A stretch of 64,000 nt of DNA, taken from Rhizobium sp. TH135. Its GTDB lineage: Bacteria; Pseudomonadota; Alphaproteobacteria; Rhizobiales; Rhizobiaceae. The notes under the pieces are model-generated. The model was not told where the DNA came from, searched no databases, and saw only the letters and a list, made by a program, of their open reading frames with translations. The translations under genes and the position numbers were made by a program. Location of the stretch: positions 186,001 through 250,000 of the forward strand of contig NZ_PKRP01000006.1 of NCBI RefSeq assembly GCF_002855515.1, given 5' to 3'. Below, piece by piece: positions 1-8,215 of this stretch (the first letter of the stretch is position 1; every line of letters starts with the position of its first letter).

Positions 1-66
1 GACGCCGAAACGCTCGGCTGCGGTGCGGATCGCGGGGCGGGTTTGCGGCAGGTGCTGCGCTTCCAT
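1..66 (-). CDS. Partial CDS, N-terminus only, product unknown
   Basis: Only the first 22 codons lie in the window; the gene runs leftward off the edge. The ATG at 66 was chosen because a GGAGGAG ribosome-binding site lies about 6-8 bases upstream; the ATG at 72 would be too close to it. The visible residues (MEAQHLPQTR then PAIRTAAERFGV) could be the start of a TetR-type helix-turn-helix region (IRTAAERFG resembles the usual start of helix 1), but this is far too little to name a family. The perfect palindrome 18 bases upstream of the start fits a self-regulating transcription factor or a gene controlled by one. Confidence 0.45.
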   Translation of the reverse strand, partial: MEAQHLPQTRPAIRTAAERFGV

Positions 67-83
67 GGCCATCTCCTCCATTA

Positions 84-106
84 ATTATGCTCAGGTCGAG
101 CATAAT
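84..106. promoter_or_regulatory. Perfect 9-bp inverted repeat with 5-bp spacer (operator-like)
   Basis: ATTATGCTC, five bases, GAGCATAAT: both arms match perfectly. It lies just upstream of the leftward gene starting at 66, where a dimeric repressor of the TetR or MarR type would bind. The protein that binds it is not known. The rest of the stretch from 107 to 317 shows no supported gene. Confidence 0.5.
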
Positions 107-317
107 AAGCGCCAAAGAAAACCGGCGATCGCCGGTAGTCCGGATTTAAGAAGTTTCGCCCGCGATTGCAAGAGGTCGCTGCCGCACGCGCGGTGGTCCT
201 TCTGGTGCCCCCACGCAAACACCCGCCAACCCGCTGGAACACTGCGTGACGCGCAACGCTTTTCCTTCCCGAGAAAACCGCTAGTTTGTGACCTCGTTTC
301 GCAAGCTGCGAGGAAGC

Positions 318-3104
318 ATGTTCGAATTGTTGCCGCTGATTCTGGTCGGCGTTCTCTTCATCATCAACCGAGGATCCACCAAGCGGATCGACCGGCTGGA
401 AAAGGAACTCGGCGAAGTCCGCGAGCGGTTGCTGCGGCTTGGCGGAGCAGACATCGAACCGGGCGTTGCCGCGGTTTCGACGCGGGCTTCTGCGCCTGCA
501 ACAGCGACCAGCACCGCAGAGATCGAAGACAGCCTTGATGGCGAAGAGCCGCCGCTGGAAGAGGTGGCGCCGCGGGGCCAGCAGCAGCCTGCATTGGTCG
601 AGGACGAACCGGAGCTCGAACCTCTGCCTGCGGCTGCACGCGCGCAGCCTGCGGCATCCGCAGCGGCACCGGCCGAAAGCCTCGAAAATCTGCTCGGCGC
701 TCGTTGGGCGGTCTGGGCCGGCGGCCTGGCACTGGCGCTCGGTGGCGTATTCCTGGTGCGCTACTCGATCGAAAGCGGACTGCTCGGCCCCGGCGTACGG
801 CTCACACTTGCCGCCCTTTTCGGTCTCGCCCTCATCGCCGTCGGAGAACTCATACGCCGCGAGGCCTTGCCTAAGGCCGAAGCTCTCTACGCCAATGCCA
901 TGGTGCCGGGCATCCTGACGGCCGCCGGCGCGGTCTCCCTGTTCGGCGCAATCTATGCGGCTCATGGGATCTATGAATTCATCGGCCCGACGCTCGCTTT
1001 CCTTATGCTGGCGCTCACCGCCTTCGGCGTGCTCGGCCTTTCGCTCCTGCACGGCCAGGCGTTGGCGGGGCTTGGGCTTGCCGGCTCAATGCTGACGCCG
1101 CTCCTCATCTCGACCGCGGCGCCAAACCTCTGGACGCTGTTCATCTACCTGACCGTCGCGCAGGTCGCGACCTCCGTCGCATCACGCTTCAAGGGCTGGC
1201 TGGTCGTGCCATCGATCGCTCAGGCCCTGCTCGGGGTCTGGGCGCTGGTGGCGCTGATCGACACATCTGAAATCACGCCGATGGCGCTCTCGTTGATCGC
1301 CATGATTGCGCCCTGGATGCTGATATGGCCGGGCAACACTGGCAAGGACCCGGCAGAGCCGGACACACCGCTGTCGTTCGAAGCACTCGGGCGGCGGATG
1401 TCGTCAGGTACCATCGGCCTCGACATCACATTGTCGCTCGCGGTTCTCTTCCCGGCGATCATGATGCTCGAACGGGATATCACGGATGTCTTCCCGCTCT
1501 TCGGCTTTGCCGCGCTGATCGCAGCGCTTGCTGCAGCGGGCAGCGCGCGTCACGGCGCTTTCTGGCCAACGGTCATTGCAGCAGCAGGAGCCTTGCTCGC
1601 GGCCGTGGTCGAAACCGGCATGGTGGGTCAGGCGCAGGCCATGTTGCTTGGCTGGGATCTGGTCAAGACCAGCCTGCCGGGCCTCGATGTGACCACGATG
1701 TATGTGCTGCTCGGTCTCGCCGCAGTCTTCCTCTTCATTGGCCTTGCCCAGATCCGCCGTCGCTTTGCCGAAGATCCGTTGTTCTCGACGGTCTGGGCGG
1801 CGATTGCGCCCGCACTCCCGGTACTGCTCGCAACCATCAGCTTCGTTTTCTACGGCATTTATGCCCGCGACTGGCTGCACGGGCTGTTTGCCATCGGCCT
1901 CGGTGCGGTGCTGCTCGGGGCTTGTGAATTCCTCGACCGCAAGGGCGCCATGCCCACCTTCCGGCGTGGCATCGATGTGCTGCTGACAGGCAGTTTCGCC
2001 GCCTTCGCGCTCGCCTTGCACACACTCACCGATGGCCTGGCGACCACGATCCTGCTCGCCCTGCTCGGCTTTGCCTATCTGATGACGACGCGCAAGCGGC
2101 GCTGGAGCGGATTGCCTTGGATGATGGTCACCGCGCTCGTCGGCGTGCTCTTCCGCATCGCCTGGGATCCGACGCTGGTCGGTCCTGATGCCTTGTCGCG
2201 TACGCCCATCCTCAACCAGTTACTGCCGGGTTATGGCATTCCGGCGCTGTTGGCGCTGCTGTCGGCCTATGAGATGCGCAACTGGCCGGGTCAGAGGGTT
2301 CGCAATGCTCTGCAGGGGCTGGCCAGCCTTCTCGGCCTTCTCGCCATCGCCATCCTGGTGCGCCATGCGATGAATGGTGGCGTGCTTGCTTCCTCGACGC
2401 CGACGCTTGGCGAACAGTCGATCTACACGCTGCTGGTCGTCGGGCTCTCGGGCATCTTGATGACGCTTGATCTCAAATCGCCGAGCCCTGTCTTCCGCTA
2501 TGGCTCGATGGTCGCGGGCGGGGTTGCCATCGCCCAGACGGTGAGCCTGCATCTCGGTGCACTCAATCCCTATTTCACCGGCGAGAGCACCGGCAGTTGG
2601 CCGCTGATCAACCTGCTGCTGATCGGTTATTTCTTGCCCGGCCTCGCCTATGCGGGCCTCGCCTTTTATGCGCGTGACAAGCGGCCCCTGCCCTATGTCG
2701 TGCTGCTCGCGCTTTCCGGTGCGGTGCTCGGCTTTGCCTGGGTGACGCTTTCGGTCCGGCGCTTCTGGCAGGGCGAGTTCATCGCCTATTGGAAGGGTTT
2801 CGAGCAGGCGGAGACCTACAGCTATTCGGTCGCTTGGCTCGCGATCGGCGTCGGGCTGCTCGTGCTCGGTTCACGATTCGATGCCAGAACCCTGCGCATC
2901 GCGTCGGCGGTCATCGTCATCGTGACGGTCGCCAAGGTCTTCCTGATCGACATGGCCAATCTCGAAGGCGTGCTGCGTGCGCTCTCCTTCATCGGCCTCG
3001 GCTTCGTTCTGATCGGCATCGGGCTCTTCTACCAGAAGATCCTGAGCGGCAAGTCCGGCAGATCACCAGCCGTGGACGAGGACGAGGCGCCGACGGGGAT
3101 CTGA
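318..3104 (+). CDS. DUF2339 family multi-pass inner-membrane protein
   Basis: A very large membrane protein of 928 residues. Residues 1-18 form a hydrophobic anchor, followed by a short charged coiled-coil-like stretch (TKRIDRLEKELGEVRERL), an Ala/Glu/Pro-rich linker to about residue 125, and then a long series of probable membrane helices to near the C-terminus. This order is typical of DUF2339 proteins, whose function is not established. ATG 318 was preferred to the upstream GTG 288 because GAGG lies at suitable spacing before it and the protein then begins with its membrane anchor. The HD-domain gene follows 66 bases later on the same strand. Confidence 0.8.
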   Translation: MFELLPLILVGVLFIINRGSTKRIDRLEKELGEVRERLLRLGGADIEPGVAAVSTRASAPATATSTAEIEDSLDGEEPPLEEVAPRGQQQPALVEDEPELEPLPAAARAQPAASAAAPAESLENLLGARWAVWAGGLALALGGVFLVRYSIESGLLGPGVRLTLAALFGLALIAVGELIRREALPKAEALYANAMVPGILTAAGAVSLFGAIYAAHGIYEFIGPTLAFLMLALTAFGVLGLSLLHGQALAGLGLAGSMLTPLLISTAAPNLWTLFIYLTVAQVATSVASRFKGWLVVPSIAQALLGVWALVALIDTSEITPMALSLIAMIAPWMLIWPGNTGKDPAEPDTPLSFEALGRRMSSGTIGLDITLSLAVLFPAIMMLERDITDVFPLFGFAALIAALAAAGSARHGAFWPTVIAAAGALLAAVVETGMVGQAQAMLLGWDLVKTSLPGLDVTTMYVLLGLAAVFLFIGLAQIRRRFAEDPLFSTVWAAIAPALPVLLATISFVFYGIYARDWLHGLFAIGLGAVLLGACEFLDRKGAMPTFRRGIDVLLTGSFAAFALALHTLTDGLATTILLALLGFAYLMTTRKRRWSGLPWMMVTALVGVLFRIAWDPTLVGPDALSRTPILNQLLPGYGIPALLALLSAYEMRNWPGQRVRNALQGLASLLGLLAIAILVRHAMNGGVLASSTPTLGEQSIYTLLVVGLSGILMTLDLKSPSPVFRYGSMVAGGVAIAQTVSLHLGALNPYFTGESTGSWPLINLLLIGYFLPGLAYAGLAFYARDKRPLPYVVLLALSGAVLGFAWVTLSVRRFWQGEFIAYWKGFEQAETYSYSVAWLAIGVGLLVLGSRFDARTLRIASAVIVIVTVAKVFLIDMANLEGVLRALSFIGLGFVLIGIGLFYQKILSGKSGRSPAVDEDEAPTGI

Positions 3105-3170
3105 TCAAGGGCGGTTGAACAGGGAGCGCTCGCAAGGCTAGATGCGGCCAGCCGAAACGGGGACTGACAC

Positions 3171-3824
3171 TTGACCGCCCTTCTCACCGCCGCCGATTTT
3201 GCCCCTCATGAGGCGCTAGCCGCCGATCTCCTCGATCACGCCACCGAGGGGGATGATGGCTCGCACGACCTCGCCCATATCCATCGCGTCTTCAAGAATG
3301 CGCTGAAGATCCAGGCCGGCGAAGGCGGCGATCCTCAAATCCTAGCAGCCGCCGTGCTGCTGCATGATTGCGTCGCCGTCGAGAAGAGCTCGCCCCTCCG
3401 GTCCCAGGCCTCGCGGCTTGCGGCAGAAAAGGCGAGCGGTATCCTTGCCAGGCTGGGTTGGCCTGAGGCGAAGATCGCAGCGGTCGCCCATGCGATCCTG
3501 ACGCACAGCTTTTCCGCCAATATCCAGCCGGAAACACTGGAAGCGAAGATGCTGCAGGATGCCGACCGGCTGGATGCGATCGGCATGGTCGGTGTGGCGC
3601 GCTGCTTCTACATCGCCGGTCGCATGGGCTCCGGTCTCTATCACCCGGGCGATCCCGGCGCCGAGCATCGCCCGCTCGATGACCGGTCCTATGCGATCGA
3701 TCATTTCCCGGCCAAGCTGATGAAACTTTCCGGCGGTTTCCAGACCGAGACGGGTGCCAAGCTCGCAAAAGAACGGCACGAGCGGCTCAGCCTTTTCCTC
3801 TCCCTTTTCCGCGACGAAATCTGA
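3171..3824 (+). CDS. HD-domain metal-dependent phosphohydrolase
   Basis: A cytoplasmic enzyme of 217 residues with the HD-superfamily metal ligands visible: HDLAH at residues 32-36, LLHD at 64-66, and D130/D132/D135 in the MLQDADRLDAIG motif. It resembles the small YedJ-type HD phosphohydrolases, which act on phosphorylated nucleotide-like compounds; the substrate here is unknown. The start is TTG at 3171, because no in-frame ATG precedes the first HD ligand and GGGGA lies upstream. It is followed after 9 bases by a MOSC gene, so the two are probably cotranscribed. Confidence 0.8.
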   Translation: MTALLTAADFAPHEALAADLLDHATEGDDGSHDLAHIHRVFKNALKIQAGEGGDPQILAAAVLLHDCVAVEKSSPLRSQASRLAAEKASGILARLGWPEAKIAAVAHAILTHSFSANIQPETLEAKMLQDADRLDAIGMVGVARCFYIAGRMGSGLYHPGDPGAEHRPLDDRSYAIDHFPAKLMKLSGGFQTETGAKLAKERHERLSLFLSLFRDEI

Positions 3825-3833
3825 AGGTGCGGC

Positions 3834-4679
3834 ATGCAGATCACTGATCTCTTCATCTATCCGTTCAAGAGCGGCCGGGGGATCGCACTTCCCCAGGCGC
3901 GTATCGACGCCATGGGTCTGGGTGGTGACCGGCGGATGATGCTGGTCGATCCCTCCGGCCACTTTATCACCCAGCGGGAACTGCCGGAGCTTGCCCGTCT
4001 CACCGCCCTTCCGGCAGCGGCCTATCTGACGCTTCGGCTGGATGACGGGCGCGAGATGATGGTCGCGCCACCGCAGCCGGACAATCGCATGGATGTGGCG
4101 ATCTGGCGCTCGATCGTCAGTGCCGCTGTCGCGCATGACAGCATCAACGACAAGCTCTCGGAGTGGTTCGGACAGCCCGTCAAACTCGTCTTCATCGATG
4201 GCGACAGCCGCCGCGAGGCGAGCGCGGAATGGGCGGGCGAGAATTCGCCCATGGGCTTTGCCGATGGCTACCAGATCCTGGTGACGACATCAGGATCGTT
4301 GCGAGCGCTGAACGAAGACATGGAGCGGCATGGCGAAGGTGAAGTCGGCATGGACCGCTTTCGGCCCAACATCGTCGTCGACTGCGACGAGGCCTGGGCT
4401 GAAGATACCTGGACGGGCCTCGAGATCGGCGGCATCCGCTTCGATTTCGTCAAACCCTGCCCCCGCTGCATCATGACAAGCCAAGACCAGCGGACGGGAT
4501 CGCGCGAGGGCGCCAATCCCATGCCGGCCATGGGACGGCTCCGGATGTCCGCAGACCGTCGCGTGCCGGGGGTGCTGTTCGGCTGGAATGCGGTGCCTCG
4601 GGGAGAGGGTCTGGTTCGGGTTGGCGATGCGGTGACGGTGCTCGGCAGCCGTGAGGGGTGGGCGATCAAGCAGCGGTGA
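3834..4679 (+). CDS. MOSC domain-containing protein (molybdenum-cofactor sulfurase C-terminal-like)
   Basis: A protein of 281 residues. An N-terminal MOSC beta-barrel (residues 1-120, with YPFKSGRG and GGDRRMMLVD) is followed by a MOSC domain (about 140-275). RFRPN (175-179) and the CPRC pair, C209 and C212, match the region that binds the molybdenum cofactor in mARC/YcbX-type enzymes. Such proteins reduce N-hydroxylated compounds or handle sulfur on the cofactor. It sits directly downstream of the HD gene. Substrate and electron partner are not visible. Confidence 0.85.
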   Translation: MQITDLFIYPFKSGRGIALPQARIDAMGLGGDRRMMLVDPSGHFITQRELPELARLTALPAAAYLTLRLDDGREMMVAPPQPDNRMDVAIWRSIVSAAVAHDSINDKLSEWFGQPVKLVFIDGDSRREASAEWAGENSPMGFADGYQILVTTSGSLRALNEDMERHGEGEVGMDRFRPNIVVDCDEAWAEDTWTGLEIGGIRFDFVKPCPRCIMTSQDQRTGSREGANPMPAMGRLRMSADRRVPGVLFGWNAVPRGEGLVRVGDAVTVLGSREGWAIKQR

Positions 4680-4705
4680 GATTGATTGGGGAGGATGCCA
4701 CCCGC

Positions 4706-4868
4706 CCTCGTCCTTCGAGGGTCGCGCCGCTCCCACCTCAGGATGAGGGCTGATCGTTTTGCGCTCGATGACGCAGCATAAACGGTAGATCTGTAGCGTC
4801 GAAATCGGCTCCGCAGCCCCTCATCCTGAGGTGCTCTTGCGCTAGCAAGGGCCTCGAAGGATCCAGCC
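4706..4868. repeat. Palindromic rhizobial intergenic repeat, copy 1
   Basis: A 163-bp element whose two ends are inverted relative to each other: CCTCGTCCTTCGAGG ... CACCTCAGGATGAGG on the left, and CCTCATCCTGAGG ... GGCCTCGAAGGATCC on the right, with a less conserved centre. A second copy in the same orientation begins exactly 603 bases downstream. It fills most of the gene-free stretch from 4680 to 4996. Similar short palindromic repeats are scattered through Rhizobiales genomes. Confidence 0.85.
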
Positions 4869-4996
4869 TCATCCACCGGCCGTCCCCGAGGGAGCTTGCG
4901 AGTGTGGGCTCTGACGGCACAAATCCCAGCAGATTCTGGGGTTGTGCCGCAATAGAAGTGGCGGCAGCATGGAGACGCACCATTGAGGTGATCCAT

Positions 4997-5356
4997 ATGG
5001 AGGTCACAGTCTACATCCTTCGCTGCAGCGACGGCTCCTACTACACCGGACTGACGAAACAGCCTATCGAGGCGCGGATCTGGGAGCACAACGCGGGCAC
5101 CTACGATGGCTACACAGCCAAACGCCGACCGGTGGAACTGGTGTTTACCGAAAGCTATGACCGCATCCTCGACGCCATCGCCCGCGAGCGACAGATCAAG
5201 GGCTGGAACCGGCAGAAGAAGGAAGCGCTCATCGCCTATGCCTATGAGGCCCTTCCTGATTTGTCGCATCGGGGGCCGGTCAAGCGTCTAACTGGGAACC
5301 CCACCCGGCCTCGTCCTTCGAGGGTCGCTTCGCTCCCACCTCAGGATGAGGGCTGA
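4997..5356 (+). CDS. GIY-YIG domain nuclease (UPF0213/YhbQ-like)
   Basis: A single-domain protein of 119 residues. The GIY half is VYILRC (5-10), the YIG half is YTGLT (16-20), and the catalytic region includes R27, H31 and the later ARERQIKGWNRQKKEAL segment, which is typical of stand-alone GIY-YIG proteins. ATG 4997 has GAGGTG six bases upstream, so it is preferred to the longer reading beginning at 4904. The C-terminal 15 residues and the stop codon lie inside repeat copy 2, so the natural end of the protein has been replaced or extended by repeat sequence. Its job is unknown; related proteins are linked to DNA repair or to mobile elements. Confidence 0.85.
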   Translation: MEVTVYILRCSDGSYYTGLTKQPIEARIWEHNAGTYDGYTAKRRPVELVFTESYDRILDAIARERQIKGWNRQKKEALIAYAYEALPDLSHRGPVKRLTGNPTRPRPSRVASLPPQDEG

Positions 5357-5471
5357 TCAATTTGCGCTCGGTGCCTCAGCGCAAGCGGAATATCTGAAGC
5401 GTCCAAGCCGGCTCTGCAGCCCCTCATCCTGAGGTGCCCCTGCGCTAGCAGGGGCCTCGAAGGATCCAGCC
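5309..5471. repeat. Palindromic rhizobial intergenic repeat, copy 2
   Basis: Second copy of the element seen 603 bases upstream, in the same orientation and of the same 163-bp length. The ends match copy 1 closely and the centre differs at scattered positions. Its left arm overlaps the 3' end of the GIY-YIG gene and supplies its last codons and stop. Confidence 0.85.
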
Positions 5472-5585
5472 GTAAAATCTCTCACCCCTAACATCCATCA
5501 AATCCCGTGATGGCCAGTTCATCAAAAGGCGTTTCTGCTCATGATCCGACTGCACTATTGTGTGATCGACAGAGGAGAATCCACC

Positions 5586-6806
5586 ATGACGACCACCAGC
5601 CGTCCTGCCATGCCCTGGCTCATCATTCTTGCAGGATCGCTGATTGCGGTGATGACCTTCGGGCCGCGCTCGGCCATGGGCTTCTTCCAGCTGCCGATGC
5701 TCGCCGATCGGGGATGGGATCGCTCTACGTTTGGTCTCGCCATGGCTTTCCAGAACCTGTTCTGGGGCATCAGCCAGCCGTTTTTCGGCGCGCTTGCCGA
5801 CAAATACGGAACCGGTCGCGTGCTCGTCATGTCCGGCGTGCTTTATGCGGCGGGCCTGGTGATGATGGCGCATGCGGCAGCGCCGATCTGGCTGCATATC
5901 GGCGGCGGCGTGCTGGTTGGCACGGCCATCGGGGCCGGCTCGTTCAGCGTCATCCTCTCCGCCTTTGCCCGCAATGTGACGCCGGAGCAGCGGTCGATGG
6001 CATTTGGCATCGGGACGGCTGCGGGTTCGGCCGGCATGTTCCTGTTTGCGCCGCTCAGCCAGGGTTTCATCTCTGCCTTTGGCTGGTCGGACAGTCTCGT
6101 CATCATCGCCGTGATGATGCTGGTCGTGCCGCTGCTCGCCTTCCCGCTGCGCGGCAATGCGCAGTCCGGCAGCCAGTCGGGCAACCAATACAAGCAGACC
6201 GTGGCGGAAGCGCTGAAGGAAGCCTTCGCGCACAAGAGCTATCTGCTCCTCACCACCGGCTTCTTCGTCTGCGGCTTCCAGGTCGCCTTCATCACCGCGC
6301 ATTTCCCGGCCTATCTCGGCGATATCGGCATCGAGGCGAGCTATGCCGTCATTGCCATGGCGCTGATCGGCTTCTTCAACATCATCGGCTCACTCGCCGC
6401 CGGCTGGATCGGGCAGCGCTATTCCAAGCCCTATTTCCTCGCCTACATCTATATCGGCCGCTCGATCACGGTGACGCTCTTCCTGCTTCTGCCGCAGACG
6501 CCGGCCTCCGTGGTCGTCTTTGCCGCCGTGATGGGCCTCTTGTGGCTTTCTACCGTGCCGCCGACCAATGGGCTGGTGGCCATCATGTTCGGCACGCGCC
6601 ACCTCGGCCTGCTGGGCGGCCTGGTGTTCCTGTCGCACCAGATCGGATCCTTCCTCGGCGTGTGGATGGGCGGTTATCTCTACGACCTGTTCGGAACCTA
6701 TGACCAGGTCTGGTGGCTGGGTGTGGCGCTCGGGATCTTCGCGGCTGTGGTGCATTGGCCGATCAGCGAAAAATCGGTCGAGCGACCAGAAATCGCAGTG
6801 GCGTAA
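5586..6806 (+). CDS. MFS transporter
   Basis: An inner-membrane protein of 406 residues with about twelve membrane helices and the short charged MFS loop between helices 2 and 3 (GALADKYGTGRV). The overall pattern resembles the oxalate/formate antiporter-like branch of the major facilitator superfamily; the substrate cannot be read from sequence. ATG 5586 was chosen over 5541 because AGAGGAGAA lies just before it and the shorter protein begins near its first helix. It stands alone between a repeat and a leaderless-looking intergenic region. Confidence 0.85.
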   Translation: MTTTSRPAMPWLIILAGSLIAVMTFGPRSAMGFFQLPMLADRGWDRSTFGLAMAFQNLFWGISQPFFGALADKYGTGRVLVMSGVLYAAGLVMMAHAAAPIWLHIGGGVLVGTAIGAGSFSVILSAFARNVTPEQRSMAFGIGTAAGSAGMFLFAPLSQGFISAFGWSDSLVIIAVMMLVVPLLAFPLRGNAQSGSQSGNQYKQTVAEALKEAFAHKSYLLLTTGFFVCGFQVAFITAHFPAYLGDIGIEASYAVIAMALIGFFNIIGSLAAGWIGQRYSKPYFLAYIYIGRSITVTLFLLLPQTPASVVVFAAVMGLLWLSTVPPTNGLVAIMFGTRHLGLLGGLVFLSHQIGSFLGVWMGGYLYDLFGTYDQVWWLGVALGIFAAVVHWPISEKSVERPEIAVA

Positions 6807-6874
6807 TTTTGCCCAAAGTAAGATCATATTTCGGCATTCGCCCTATGCCGGATCAAAATTCCTGTGTTTTCAGC

Positions 6875-6889
6875 TGACAGCGACTGTCA
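6875..6889. promoter_or_regulatory. Perfect 15-bp palindrome (TGACAG-cga-CTGTCA), operator-like
   Basis: A six-base inverted repeat with a three-base centre, lying about 33 bases upstream of a plausible TTGACG -35 hexamer at 6922. It may be a protein-binding site controlling the small transcript that starts downstream; no regulator is identified. Confidence 0.3.
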
Positions 6890-7033
6890 CAGAAAATTAT
6901 TTTATTTTTCCCGGACTGACCGTTGACGGATTCCGAGCCAGCACCTACCTTGTGCGAGCTGGTTCGGACACTGACGACGAACCATGAACGGCCTCCGACT
7001 GGGAGGCCGCAGCCAAAGAAGGAGGTCAGCGAA

Positions 7034-7129
7034 ATGCAAGTTGTGTTTCTTGATGCCATCCGATCCTGGCAGACGACCCCGCGCTTCGTGATGGTGAAAC
7101 GCCATTCCGAATGCACCTGTCGAATGTGA
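7034..7129 (+). CDS. Candidate small ORF (31 codons) with very strong ribosome-binding site
   Basis: The ATG is preceded by AAAGAAGGAGGTCAGCGAA, close to an ideal Shine-Dalgarno sequence at the right spacing. Upstream there is a GC-rich hairpin (GGCCTCC ... GGGAGGCC, about 6993-7011) and a TTGACG-type promoter near 6922. The predicted peptide (begins MQVVFLDAIRSW, ends HSECTCRM) is basic with two cysteines near its end and matches no family known to me. It may be a real microprotein or a leader peptide for the gene at 7207. The rest of 6807-7206 shows no other gene. Confidence 0.4.
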   Translation: MQVVFLDAIRSWQTTPRFVMVKRHSECTCRM

Positions 7130-7206
7130 CGCTGCGCAAGCACTGATTTCATTTCATCGACATCTTAGACAACGCCGTGCCGTGCGCATGGGCGGGGAAT
7201 ATCGTT

Positions 7207-7461
7207 ATGAAGAAGCAAGTTATCGAATATGCCGGGATCCCGGTTGGCATCACCATCCCCGATGGCGATAGGGTCAAGTTCATCGCCGTCAAATATCCGG
7301 TCATCGACCTCGACGGCGGCAGCTATCGCAATATCAGCGAGCTGCAGGCCGCGATTCACGATCACATGGCGAAATCTGCGCCCGAGGATCAGGCCGTGTT
7401 TCTGGGGGCCGCCAATTCGCCTATGGTCTCCAGCGAGCGCAAGGTCTTCAACGCTGCCTGA
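7207..7461 (+). CDS. Conserved-looking small hypothetical protein
   Basis: An 84-residue soluble protein beginning [23 protein letters not shown]. No family is recognised. ATG 7207 was chosen over GTG 7177 because GGGGAA lies at suitable distance. Its last 73 bases overlap the 3' end of recO, which runs in the opposite direction, so the coding sequences converge and share DNA. It may share a transcript with the small ORF at 7034. Confidence 0.6.
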   Translation: MKKQVIEYAGIPVGITIPDGDRVKFIAVKYPVIDLDGGSYRNISELQAAIHDHMAKSAPEDQAVFLGAANSPMVSSERKVFNAA

Positions 7462-8162
7462 CAGAAGCCCTCCCGTGCCGCGCCGGGTTCAAGCCCCCGC
7501 GGCACGTAGACGTGCCGATCCAGGAAATAGGCCGTGAGCCGGAAGGCTGCCGCCAGAGTCTCCGGATCGGCCGCCCGGTTCGTGCCGGGGGTGAGGAAAT
7601 CCGGCAAGGCCAGCATCTTGTCGGCCCAGGGCTCACCTGCCTCGCGACTGACGGCCCTGCCCGATTTCGGCGAGACATAAGCAAGATCGTGGCGTGTACC
7701 CGTCGCCGCACATTCCTCCAGATCCAGACCAAATCCGAGATCGTTCAGCAGCGCCAGTTCGAAGCGGACGAAAAGTTCGCCCGCCGTCGCGGGATCTTCC
7801 AGATGGTCGAGAATCACGTCCAGCGCCTGGAAGAGATGCGGATGGGGATCCCGTTCGGGGAGAAGACGCAGCAGCGATGCCAGCGCCTGGACGCCGTAGA
7901 CGGCGGTCGCCGTCTCCATCAGGCGGCCTGCCCGCAGTTGCAGCGGCTCGACCCTATATTCGCCGAGATGTTCGTCGAGGCGCGCACGCCAGGTAACTTC
8001 GAGACGGTTACCGGGTTGCAGGACGGGCTGCATGGTTCGCGAGCGGCCGGAGCGGACCATGCCCAGATGGCGTCCACGGCTGCGCGTCATCATCTCGGTA
8101 ATGACGCTTGTTTCGCCATGCCGTCGCACCCCGAGAAGGATCGCCTCATCTGTCCATTGCAT
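7389..8162 (-). CDS. recO: DNA repair protein RecO
   Basis: A protein of 257 residues. The N-terminal OB-fold ([21 protein letters not shown], then [22 protein letters not shown]) and the helical C-terminal domain ([27 protein letters not shown]) are typical of RecO. RecO works with RecR and RecF to load RecA on single-strand gaps coated with SSB. It lies downstream of the era block on the same strand, but a TetR/AbrB pair intervenes; in E. coli, recO follows era directly. Confidence 0.92.
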   Translation of the reverse strand: MQWTDEAILLGVRRHGETSVITEMMTRSRGRHLGMVRSGRSRTMQPVLQPGNRLEVTWRARLDEHLGEYRVEPLQLRAGRLMETATAVYGVQALASLLRLLPERDPHPHLFQALDVILDHLEDPATAGELFVRFELALLNDLGFGLDLEECAATGTRHDLAYVSPKSGRAVSREAGEPWADKMLALPDFLTPGTNRAADPETLAAAFRLTAYFLDRHVYVPRGLEPGAAREGFCQAALKTLRSLETIGELAAPRNTA

Positions 8163-8215
8163 GATCCGGTTTTACCCCAGAGCCCCCGGGAGAGCGAGGG
8201 ATTTCGGCACTCAGA

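Noticed and set aside
4706..5471. CRISPR array from repeated sequence
   Set aside because: Only two long, internally palindromic copies separated by a gene; there is no short repeat-spacer pattern anywhere in the window.
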